Source: Sarcocystis neurona (lineage: Eukaryota > Apicomplexa > Conoidasida > Eucoccidiorida > Sarcocystidae). From it: a stretch of DNA of 64,000 nt. Positions 12,201 through 22,900 of this stretch are shown piece by piece (the first letter of the stretch is position 1; each line of letters opens with the position of its first letter). Location of the stretch: assembly GCA_000727475.1 (NCBI GenBank), contig KL647298.1:215665-279664 (forward strand), read 5' to 3'. The notes under the pieces are model-generated. The model saw only the letters and a list, made by a program, of their open reading frames with translations. It did no database searches and had not been told where the DNA came from. The translations under genes and the position numbers were made by a program.

Positions 12201-13017
12201 TCTTCCCACTGTAGTTTCCTGCAGTCGAGAGATGAACAGAGTGTGCACCCGGAGTCCACTAGAATTGTCAATTTTTAGTTACATGTGCACAACCATAGGT
12301 TCGTTCAGCGTCTTGTAATTCGTGCACCTTAGAGAAAGGGTTCTGTCGACCTCACTTCTTGCTCTTGGTATAATACACGTGGAATGTCCACACATATGTT
12401 GCTGCTACACATAAATGCGGTTTCCCAGGAAACGCGCTTATGCGGAGATTCAGTACACAAGTCTAGCTGCGTTTAAGTCTCCGTCCCTTTTGCGCTGCCC
12501 GAGAAAAAAGGCTCTTCTGTCCTGTTAGTCATGTCCTGCAGTTACGCAGGACCAGAAGAGTGCTCACCACAGTTTTCCCATTACGGGTCGTCGTGATATC
12601 TCAGAGTGCGCTTCGAAACCTCAGCTGGCATTTATAGTTTTCGCGTCCCACTAATTGGGTTGAGTCCTTCCCCATCGAAGTCTGAGCTCCTCCTTTTCCT
12701 CTCAATGAAGCTCCAGGCGCGCATGCCGCGCCGATCGTCCAGATCCGTCGCAGTGTGCGTGTGCAGCAATACCTCGCCACTTCCTCTACAAGTTTCGGTT
12801 AAAGTGCGATTCCAAGTGGGAGCGCCACTGAATTTGAAAAGTATGAGGCCCTTGCAATTTCTAGAGCTGCTCGTTAACCACAGTGTGTCCTTGGAGTGTG
12901 TGCGTGGACTGCTCGAAGAAAGAAAAAAAGCCATCCTGCGGCCCTGTCGCCCTGTGTAGCTGCTGGTGTGCTCGTCTGGGTAGGACTAGACTGTGTGTGC
13001 CCGGATTTTCTGGAAAA
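6206..13017. other. Repeat-poor intergenic region, no gene assigned
   Basis: Composition becomes near balanced and codon-like structure disappears. Small features: TA tracts near 8171-8203 and 9669-9699, a CTG-type island at about 9226-9430 and a broken CAG stretch at 9940-10090. The longest frame is minus 8136-7270 (288 codons, Cys/Arg-rich, no family recognised). It separates the divergently oriented XPB (minus) and coiled-coil (plus) genes. Confidence 0.55.
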
Positions 13018-13295
13018 GTGCAGTTTCGGTAGTTTGGAGCTCTTGCCTGAAGTCAAAAGGAATGCGAACTTTATGGAGCAAGCTGAAAGAAGAAGACCCC
13101 GTTTCTCTAAGGTGCAGTTCCTGCATTTTGAAGCTCTCCTCTGCTGTAGAAGGGAATGCGAACTTAGAGGGGCAATCTAAGCAGAAAAATACCGTATCTC
13201 TAGAACGCAGCATCCGCACTTTATAGCTTCAGCAAAAAGAATGCTTACTTTATGGAAGAACGTAAATAGAAAAGAAACCGCATCTCTGTTTTGCC
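13018..13295. repeat. Degenerate ~93-bp tandem repeat, three copies
   Basis: Copies begin near 13018, 13112 and 13205. Shared blocks are GTGCAGTT(T/C), GAAGCTCT-like, GGAATGCGAACTT(T/A) and CC(C)CGT(T/A)TCTCTA. Copies 1 and 2 are clearly related; copy 3 is more diverged (GAATGCTTACTTTATGG). Stops in all copies argue against coding. Confidence 0.7.
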
Positions 13296-13915
13296 GCCCT
13301 CCGCTTCTACGCCCGCCAGAGCGCCAGCCGAACTTGGTTGCAGCTGTGTATGAAACTTCTAAGAAACCCCCCGGCCGTTGCATCCTTTTCGGGTTTGCCC
13401 GCGGCGGAAAAAATGGACTGTTTAGATCAGTGAGGCCAAAACGGGGAAATGTAGACTCTCAGACCCATTTTTGTGTGGCCCTCAACCCCCAACCGTCAAC
13501 AAGACGCCGTGTCGCGGCGGGTGTGTGTCTTCATCTTCCAGTTGCCGCCGCACTTTCCAGCTCAAGCGCCGCGATTTCCTTCCTTGAATTCCTCCTCCAC
13601 CCCGTCGGACAATTCGGCAATTCTTCCCAATCTGGTCGTCACTCGGTGATGCAGTTCTCCACCTCACTTCTGTAGACCGCCGGACTACGGTGTCTTCTTG
13701 ACTTCCGCAGGAAAACGCCTACGTCTTCACTCTTGAAAACTTTGCCTCTAGCGTTCCATCTCCCTGAATCGGCTCATCTCCACCGATGTGCATACTCTCC
13801 TGCCGTCGCTGCGGTAGGAGAACACACCAGCAATTCTCCTTGCTGCAAAATGACAAAGCAAAACACTCTCGTATGCAGTTTCGTGAGCCCACATCAAGAA
13901 GTAGTAGTAATAGTA
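13296..13915. other. Unassigned stretch upstream of the coiled-coil gene
   Basis: No recognised gene. A plus-strand frame is open to 13675, but its composition does not convince. It may contain the promoter or 5'UTR of the gene starting at 14230. Confidence 0.35.
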
Positions 13916-14049
13916 GTAGTGACCGCAACAGCAGCAGCAGCTCGTTAACCACGCAGAAGTAGCAACAGGGTCGACTTATCAACCAGTGATATGGCAGCAA
14001 CTCGTTCCTGTGCTGCACGGCGCGGGTTTATAGTCACAACATATAGAGC

Positions 14050-14190
14050 AGCAGCAGCAGCCACTCTGCAAAAGCAGCAGCAGCAGCAGCCTATCTGCAA
14101 GATCAGCACCAGCAGCAGAAGCCTATTTGCAAGATCAGCAGCAGCAGCAGCCTACCTGCAAGATCAGTAACAGCAGTAGCAGGCGCGTCT
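14050..14190. repeat. ~35-bp tandem repeat with CAG core
   Basis: Units of GCAGCAGCAGCCTA(T/C)CTGCAAGATCAG type, three to four imperfect copies, directly upstream of the 14230 ATG. Likely 5'UTR or promoter-proximal. Confidence 0.75.
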
Positions 14191-14229
14191 TGACCTGCTG
14201 GACAACTCTAGTGGAGCCCTGGAACAGCA

Positions 14230-17200
14230 ATGTGTCCTGGCTGCTGGCCGCAGCAGCAGTACGACGTGGATGCAGCCGCTGCTGAGGAGGCAGAAGCGGC
14301 GGACGCCGAAGGACTTCTGCAGCAGCTGCTGCTGCGGCAGTGGCAGGAAACTGACGCCTTTGAGGAGGAGGAGGAGGAGGAGCAGCAGCAGCAGTTCTTG
14401 GGGAAGGAGGAGTACGGAGAGGAAAAGCAGCAAGAGCAGACACAGCAAGAAGAGCAGCAGGACGCAGGGCCCTGGCAACTAGCTCCTTACGAAGCTCTGT
14501 CGCCCTTTCGCGCAGGGCAACAGCAGCCCGCCGGCGCACTGCTTCCGCCGTTTCTCGAGTTGCAGCAGCAGCAGCAGCAAGAGGAGGGTGCAGCAGCAAG
14601 ACGATTCTTGCCGCTGGTCCACCAGCTGGACCAGGGGAGTGTTGGTGAGTCCTCGCAGCACCAGCCGCAGCAGCAGCAGGCAGCAGAACCGACGTTTGAC
14701 GGGGAGGAGGGGCAGCAGCACGCAGGAGTGCTGTTGGATCTTCCTCTGCAACAGAAAGCGCAGCAGCCGCGGCCGGAGCAGCTGGAGAGGCAGGACGCCG
14801 CCGCGACGAGCTCGGCACTGCAGCAGCTGCTGCTGCAGACTACTCCCCCGCAGCAGCAACCCAGAGGATCACGGCTGCCTCGCCAGCAGCGGCAGCAGCG
14901 GGACGCAGCAGAGGCAGCAGCGTCAAATTCGCCGTCTACGGAGAAGCAGCATCAGCAGCAGCACGCGGTAGAAGAGAAGCGGCAGGAGGAAGCAGAAGCG
15001 GAGCTGCTGAAGCCTAGCGACCTGCCGCACCAGACGCAGTTACAGAAAGACAAGGGCTGCAGCGGATCGCTGCTGCTGCAGCGGCCGTTCACTCCCCACT
15101 TTGCAGCAGGAGAGGAAGAACTTTTCCTGCTGGGTGACGAGTTGCAGGAGCAAGAACGGGACGAGCAGCAGCGGCAGACGCACCAGGAGGGTCAGCCATG
15201 GCAGGCACCGCAGCTCGAGCCACAAGAGCAGCAAACCTTTACGAAAGAAGCGCAGCAGCAGCAGCAGGGGACCACCCGCCTGCACGCCCAGCAGCACGAA
15301 GGGCAGCCGCTGCAGCAGCAGCAGCAGGGCTTTTTGCAGGAGCAGCAGGAGGATTTGCAACGGGAGTGGCAATGGGGGGAGCAGCAGTGGAAGGAAGCGC
15401 AAGAAAGGAGGAGAAAATCTGCTGCTACTGCTGCTGCAGAGGCGAGGGCTCGCCGAGAACTTGCGGCCAGCGGACTTCTCTTCGCTCGCGGTCCCTCGCC
15501 CGTTCCTTCGTCGAGCCCACCAGCTCTCTGCAGCAGCAGCATTTACATGTCAGAGAAAGCGGAGGAAGACGAGGAAAAGGACGAGAAAGGGGAGGATCGA
15601 CAGCTTCCCTGCTGCTATTCGTTCTTTCCTTCGCCCGAGGCTGCTGTCGAAGTATCTGCGCTGCTGCTGAGCGAGGGCGCTGACCCACGTGCAGCCGCAG
15701 CAGCATCAGCAACAGAAGACAGTGCCGGAGGAGAAGAAGCAGCAGCAGCAACACCAGACAGAGACGAAGAAGAAGAAGCGGCACGAGCAGCAAGTGTAGG
15801 AAGAAGAGACAGAGAAGAGAGACGAGAGAAGTTGGTCGGAAGTGGAGGAGCAGCAGCTGCTGCTCAACGACAGCCTACTGCTCTCTGGCCTTCGAGCTTC
15901 AGAAAAGAAGCAGGCACCAGCAAGTTGTCGCAGGCTCACTGCAGCAGCAACAGCAGCAACTTCTCTCTCGCGGTCCCACGACAGCAGCAGCAGCAGCGAC
16001 AGAGAGAGCAGCAACACGTTCAACAGCAGCCCGTGCAGCAGCAACACCAGGAAGAAAGGTGGCAGCAGAGAAAGCAGCCGCGGCAGGAACAGGAGAACAC
16101 TCTTCAAAAGGCAATAGCGCCGGTGGTGCTGCAGCAACGGCAGCAGCAGAAAAGAAGAGGTGCTTCTTCTCTTTCTTCTTCGAAGCAGCAGCAGCAACAA
16201 CGGGAGGAGTCTGAAGAGCCACCTTGGGAGCTTCCTGCTGCTCTTACGCCGGAGGACCGCGATTGCAGCTGGGCGTGCTGCAGCAGCAGCACAGGCGAGA
16301 GCAGCAACAGCAGAGCAGCGAGCAGCTCTGTCCGTACTTGCTCGAGTAAGAGAAACAAGCTACAGAGATCGAGCAGGACTCTTTCGGTGGTCGTGCCCCA
16401 GGGGCAGCAGCAGGAGCCTCTACGGACCGCCAGGAGCAGGGACACCCGCAGTATCAGCAGCTGCAGCAGACTCCAACACACAGCAGCAGCAGCAGCGTTG
16501 CGTTTTACTTCGTCTTCGTCTCTACCACGGCCTTCACTGCCAGCAGTCCATCCCGCTGCACGTCGCTGGTCTGCCTTTCCGCTGGCGCCAGCTCCTTCTT
16601 CTTCTTCTGCAGCAGCAGCAGCAGCAGGACAAGGAGCATCACCAGCAGCAGGAAGAATCGCAGGAGAAGGAAGAAGAGGCACTGCAACAGCAGCAGCAAC
16701 AACGAGACGCAGAGCAACGCAGGAGCCAGCACCAGGAAACTCTGCAAGGCAAGAAGAAGATACAGCAGCAGCAAGGGGGGAGGGGGGAGGAACGTGTGGA
16801 GGAACGTGTGAAGAAGGAGGAGGAGAAACGCATGTCTCTGGCAGACAACACGCCACCTGTACTGGACCAACAGCAACAATAGCAGATGCAGCAGCGAGAG
16901 CGGATTCGCCTCCTGCCTCTCGAACGGTGTATTGCTGTCGTGCAAGGGGTAGCTGCTGCTGCTGCTTTAAGAACAGCAGAGACAACCCGGTGGAGAAGCT
17001 GCAGCAGCAGCATCAGAGCAGCAGCGGTAGCCGTAGGAACAGCAAAATTCAGAAGCCCGGCCAAAGAGAAAACAGCGGCAGTCACGAGCGCCGGGGGAGA
17101 GGAAGCAGCAGCAGCAGGAATTACGAGCAACCGGCCAAACAAAGCAGCAGCAACAAGCAGCAGCAGGACAACAAGAGGCTCGACAGGGATCGTAACCCCA

Positions 17201-19996
17201 CAAGCAGCTTACAGAACGCAGCAAGAGACAGACGCAACAGCAGCACGCAGCAGGAAGAGAGGAGCTGCAGCTGGAGCAGCGAAGAGCAGCACAAGGACAG
17301 AACACGCGGCAGCAGGAAGCAGCATACAAGCAGCAACACCAACAGCAGTCAGGAGCAGCAGGAAAAGGCCAGAAGGGAAAGCAGCAGCGCCCAAGAGAGC
17401 AGCAGCAACGACAGCAGCAGCAGCGATAGCAGCAGCAGCGACAACAGCAGCAGGGACAGCAGCGGCAGCGACAGCAGCAGCAGCGACAGCAGCGCGCAAC
17501 AGGAGGGGAGCTGCAGGAGAAGGCACAGGAGAAGGAACAGCATGCAGCGGCAGCACCAATTAAGAAGCAGTGGCAGTGAAGAGCAGCTTCCCAGGAGGTG
17601 CAGCGATTCTTCTAGACAGACGAGGGATGCCATCCGCAGGTTTACAAGAGGATGGAGAAGAAGAAACACGAGCGAAAACATGAGGAGCAGAAGACACTGT
17701 TGCAGCAGAGATGGCAGAAGCAACAACAGCAGCAGCAGAAACAGCAGCAGGAGAAGCAGAAGACGGAGAGAATCCTGCTGCAGTTGCTGCTTTTGGAGTT
17801 GTTCATCGCCGGATGAAGCGGCTGCGCGTGGCGAAGGAGACGGCAGCGACAAGTCCTGCAGAGGCAGCTGCGGTAGCGCCAGCAGCAGAAGAGCAGGAGC
17901 AGGAGCAGCAGCAGCAAGCAAAAGAAGCAGGTGTAGGAGGAAACCCTACAAGCGCATGCCTACTCTGCTGTCGCATCTTTCTTCCTTTTCTGGCCATCTT
18001 CCCCCGCCCCGTGCGCCCGACCAAGTCCCGCCCATCCTGCAGCACCACTCATACGAGCTGCCCTCCCCACCTGCAACAGGAGCTGCAACAGCAGCAGCAA
18101 CAGCAGCAGCGGAAGCAGTAGTAGCAGCAGCAGCAAAAGAGCCAATGCCAACAGCAGCAGCTCCTCCAGCGGTACGGAATCGTGTAGCTGCGAAGGAGGC
18201 AAGAACAGCAGCCTCCCCAGGAGAAGCGTCCGACTCAGGCCGACAACAGCGCACAGCAGCAGCCCCAGCAGCAGCCGCTGCGGACTCGGAGGGGAAGCAG
18301 CACAGAAATTTTCTTGCTTACTCTCTCACCAGTTTATCTGCGCCGCAACCTCGTCCTTCCCTTCCTTCTACTTCCTGTGGGCGTCCTTCTTCCGCTGCCG
18401 CCGCGGCTTCTCCCACCGATATTGCTGCAGCTGCTCCATTGCTTGCGCGCGCTGCCGCTGCTCCTTCTTCTACAGGAAGTGCCGCTGCTTTTCCCGATGC
18501 TGCTTCGGCGCATGGTGCAGACGCTGCAGCTGCCGCTTCTGCTAATGCTGCTGCTTCTGCAAATGCTTCTGCTTCTACAGATGCTGCTGCTGTTACTCCT
18601 GCCAATGCTGCTGCTGCTGCTGGTCGTCCTGCTGGGGAGATCCCTGCTGCAAATGCGCCCCATGAGGAGGCGCCTGCCTCGGCTTCTTCTGCCTCTGCTT
18701 CTTCGGCAGCTGATAGCGCTGCTGCTTCTACTACGTCTCCAGCCTCTGCTGCTGCTGCTACTGCTGCGTCTCCTTTCCTGGCGGCTGCAGCAGCGCATAA
18801 GCGGAAGCACAAACACCAGGTACGAAGGGGACATCTACGTAAAAAAAGATTAGAAGAGGAAGAGGAAGGGTTGCTGCTAGCTGCTCGGCGTCAGCGTTTG
18901 CTGCAGCAGAAAGCGAAGGAGCTGCAGTGGGAACTCGGTGTCCTGGACTGGGCAGAGCAGCGAAGGAGTGCGCAGCAGCAGCAGCACTTGCATGCGGCCT
19001 TAAAACAGCTTTGGGGTGGCTACAGGAAACTTGCAAAGGAGTTTCAGCAGGGCGTGCTGGTGCAACAGCAGCAGAAGCAGCAGCTGCAACAGCAGGAGAA
19101 GCTGCTGCAACAGCAGGAGCACCAGCTGCAGCAGCAGGACCAGCAGCTGCAGCAGCAGGATCAGCAGCTGCAGCAGCAGGATCAGCAGCTACAGCAGCAG
19201 GAGCGGCAGTTGCAGCAGCAACAGGAGCAGCTTGAGCAGATGAAGAAGCAACAGGAGAAGAAGGAGAAGCAGGCGGAAGCGCTGGAGCACCAGCTGCAGC
19301 AGCAGCGGAAGGAAAACGAGCAACGACAGCAGCAGTTGCTGGAGCAACAGGAACAGCGTGCGGGAGAGCTGCAGAAACTTCACCAGAAGCAGCTGCTGCA
19401 GAAGCAGGTGTTCCACCAGAGAAAATTTCAAGAGCTGCGGAAGATACACCACGCAGAGATTGAAGAATTGAAGAATTGCTATGAAGTCGAGAGAGAGGCT
19501 GCCGCAGCAAGTCTGCGGCAGGAAGTGGAACAGCGGCTGCAGCAGCAGCAGGAGAAGCAGCGTCGACAGATCGAGGCCCAGCTGCTGCTCTTGGAGAAGG
19601 CGCGAGCTACTTCGCGCCGACAGTTTGACAAGCTCCTGGCGAAGCTAGCTGCAGCAAAGAGAGAGAAAGATGCCGCGATAGAGGAGCACGAGAAGCAGCA
19701 GCAACTGCGTGCTCAGCAGCAGCTCTATGAGTGCCAGCAGCAACGCCAACAGCAAGAGCAGCTGCTGCTTCGACAAGAAGCACTAGAACAGGAGATTCTG
19801 GAACTGCAGCAGACACTCGAGCAGAATCGGCAGCAGGAAAAGCAACAGCAGCAGCAGGAAGGAGAAGAAGAAGAGAAGCAGCACTGCCAGCAGCAGCCGG
19901 AGGAACAGCAGCAGCGCCAAGGAAACGAGGGGCGCCGCACGGAGCAACAACAGGGGCTGCGAGAATCGCAGCAGCAGTCCCAGCAGCAGAGACAAA
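14230..19996 (+). CDS. Exon 1 of the coiled-coil gene (1,922 codons)
   Basis: One uninterrupted frame, unusually long even for CAG-rich DNA. An in-frame TAG at 14209 lies just upstream, so ATG 14230 is the first possible start. Order: Gln/Glu-rich N-terminus with an EEEEEEE run (near residue 45); acidic and Ala-rich middle; Ser-rich segment with SSSD-type repeats (about residues 1050-1085); Pro/Ala-rich segment; a basic KRKHKHQ patch near residue 1525; then a Gln/Glu/Lys coiled coil to the end with QDQQLQQ repeats (residues about 1620-1660) and heptad-like [18 protein letters not shown]. If the donor is not used, the frame stops at 20047-20049 after a Cys-rich tail. In the Ser-rich middle other frames look equally protein-like, so an unseen intron or frameshift cannot be excluded. 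Confidence 0.6.
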
Positions 19997-22900
19997 GTGG
20001 GTTTGGCTGCTCCATCTGGCGCTCCTGCTGCTGCTGCCGACGCTGCTGAACGAGCAGTTCTACGGCTCTTGTGTGTGCCTACATGTATACACGTAGATGC
20101 CGCGGGCACGAAGATGTATGTACAGAAGTGGGAGAAGCGCACATACAGAAATACCACACAGTTGTATATTTATACGTAGATAAAGAGTCCACAGCAGCCT
20201 TTCTCCTGCCGTTTTGGTGTTGCTATCCCGCTTTTTGCTACTGCGCGCCAAGAAGACCACGGGAGTGTATTTTGCTGGTTCCCTTCGCTTCCTCTCCTCC
20301 CCATGTTCCTCTTTCCGCTGCTGCCTTTTTTGCTGCTGCCGTTGGTGCTACCTTTGCTGCTGCTGTCCCTCTCGAGACGCTGCTGTCGTTGCTGCTGCTC
20401 CTGCCGTGGTGCTGCTGCTGTCGACATTTTGCTGCTCCGATGCAGTGCCACCGTTGGTGCTGCCGGTCCTTTCTGCTGCAGTGTGTTGCTGCTGCTGCGC
20501 GGTTGTGTCTTTGCCCGGCTCGCTGCTTCTGGTCCTGCTCTTACTCCGGACGGCGGTGTTGCTGCGTTTGTGGCTATTCTCTTCAAGCTGCGGGTCTTGC
20601 TGCTCTTCGCGAGACCGTCTTCGGTGGTGCTGTTGCTGCTCCTCCTGTCGACGCTCTGCTGCTTCTCCCGTTTCTGCCCTTCGTGCTGCTGTTGCTTTCT
20701 GGACCGCGCTGCTGTCGCTGTCGCTGCTTCTCGTCCTTGGTGTCCCTCCTGTTCACGCTCCTCTTTCTCCTGCTGCTGCTGTTGCTGCTGCAGCTTTACT
20801 GCTGCTCCTCTTACATCTACTGTTGTTGTCACTTCTGCTTCTTGTCTTGCCACTTCTGCTGCTGCTGCTGCCATTCTTGCTGCTGCTTTTCTTGCTGGTG
20901 GTGTGGCTCCTGCTGGCGGTGCTACGACCGCTGCTGCTCCAGGTGCTGCTGCTGCTGTCTCTGTTCGATATAGACCGGGATGGAGGGCAGGAGGACACGC
21001 GGCTGCTGCAGTTGCTCCAGCAGCAGGACCGGGCAGAACTGCACCAGCCGCCTCGCCAGGAAGAAGGAAATTTCTATGACATACTTCGAATGCCTGTGCC
21101 GTCACGCATGCAGCAGCAGCAGCATCAGCAGCAGGGGCCTGCATGCGCAGCAGCACAGACCTCCAATCGCTGCAGCCGCAGCAGCAGCCACCACGACTCT
21201 GCTCCACTCCATTCTCATGTAAGCAGTTTCTTCATATGTGTACGAATATATATATATATGTATTTATATACATATTTGTATATGTATATATATAAGTATA
21301 TACATGTATAAATGTATATAGGATAGTACGTGTACAGCTTAATATGTACATAAGACTTCTTCAGAGATTTGCAGTGCATCTGTATATGTATGTATGTAAT
21401 ATATATATATGTATATGTATACATATATATGTATACATGCATACATACACATTTATATATATGTATGCACATATATATATATATATGTATACATATAAGA
21501 ACATATATGAATGCTTGAGAGCTGCAACACATAGAGGCATGCAGCAGCTGCTTCTTGTGTGTGTCGACATCTGTATCAGACCGTATGTATACGGGTGTAA
21601 TTCTACTGTGCGTGCATGCATACAAATTCATTTGTTTATATATATGCGTACATATATATACGTATATACGTGTGTACACCATACGCACAAACGCATACAT
21701 GTATGTATATATATATGTATGCATATATACATGTGTATGTGTATACTGACGAGGAAATACGCGCGCAGATATGTAGATAGTTTTCCACATAAAGTTTGTT
21801 TTTCGTTTGTTGAGAAGAGCGTGTCGACACAGATAGTCTTCCGCTGCTCCTCTTAAGGCAAATGGACCGACATACATCAGATAGATGTATACACGCGTAT
21901 ATATATGCGCGTTACTTGCTGCTGCTGCACTTCACCTGCTGCTGCTGCTGCTCATTCACTGTTGCTGCTGCTGTTCATTTGCTGCTGCTGCCGCTGTTCG
22001 TGTGGTGCTGCTGCTGCTGTTCATTTGCTGCTGCTGCTGCCGCTGTTCATTTTCTGCTGCTGCTGCTGCTGTTCGTTTACTGCTGCTGTCCATTTATTGC
22101 TGCTGTTGCTGTTGTTGGCATTTGCTGCTGCTGGTGCTGCTTCATTTGCCGCTATTGCTGCAGCGTCGTTTGCTGCTGTTGCTGCCGGTGCGCGTGGCTT
22201 TACACCTGTTGAACCCAGACGTCGTGGACCAGCTGCTGGTCGCGCGCCTATGGCTGCTGCATTTGCTGTATCGCAGCTGCGGCCTTCCCTCCTGCTTCGT
22301 AGCTGCTGTTTCTGCGTTGTCGGCTGCTGCCGTGGTTTGCTGCTGCGCGTCTCTTCCCCGGGACTGCCACTGCTGCGGCTGCTGCGGTGGTGCGTGCTGC
22401 TGCTTCTCCCTTTTGTCTCCGGGCAGGCGGCTTTCGGAGAACGAGAAGCAGCTGCTGCAGTGGCAAGTGACCACGCGGCAGCAATCCCACCGTCTCAGCA
22501 GCAGGAAGCGCGGAAGGTGGAAAAGGAGGAGGAGGACGGGGGGGCGGAGGACGGGGGGAAGCAGAAGCCGGCAACGGAGAGGCTGCAGCAGCAGCAGGGG
22601 GAGAAGGAGGAGAAGCTGCAGCTGCAGCTCCAGCTGCAACTTCAGCGTCTCGAATCAGAGAAGGCTGCTGTAGGTGCCCGTCCTCCCCTCTCTCTTGTGG
22701 GGTGCCTGCATGCATCCGTTGAAAAATATCTTCCCGTAGATACATCGACCCAACCCTTCCAAGATAAAGAGAACGTATCTATCCATATATATATAGATGC
22801 ATGTATCCCTATGGTGGGACGTAGACACCTACGTGTGGCATGCGCATATACGTGTATATCTGTCTGTGCGTCAGCATGCTGCATGCAGTACATAAGCACA

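Noticed and set aside
20170..21207. 345-codon minus-strand frame
   Set aside because: It overlaps a plus-strand exon with a strong donor and is mostly Ala/Gln/Ser from the CTG tract.
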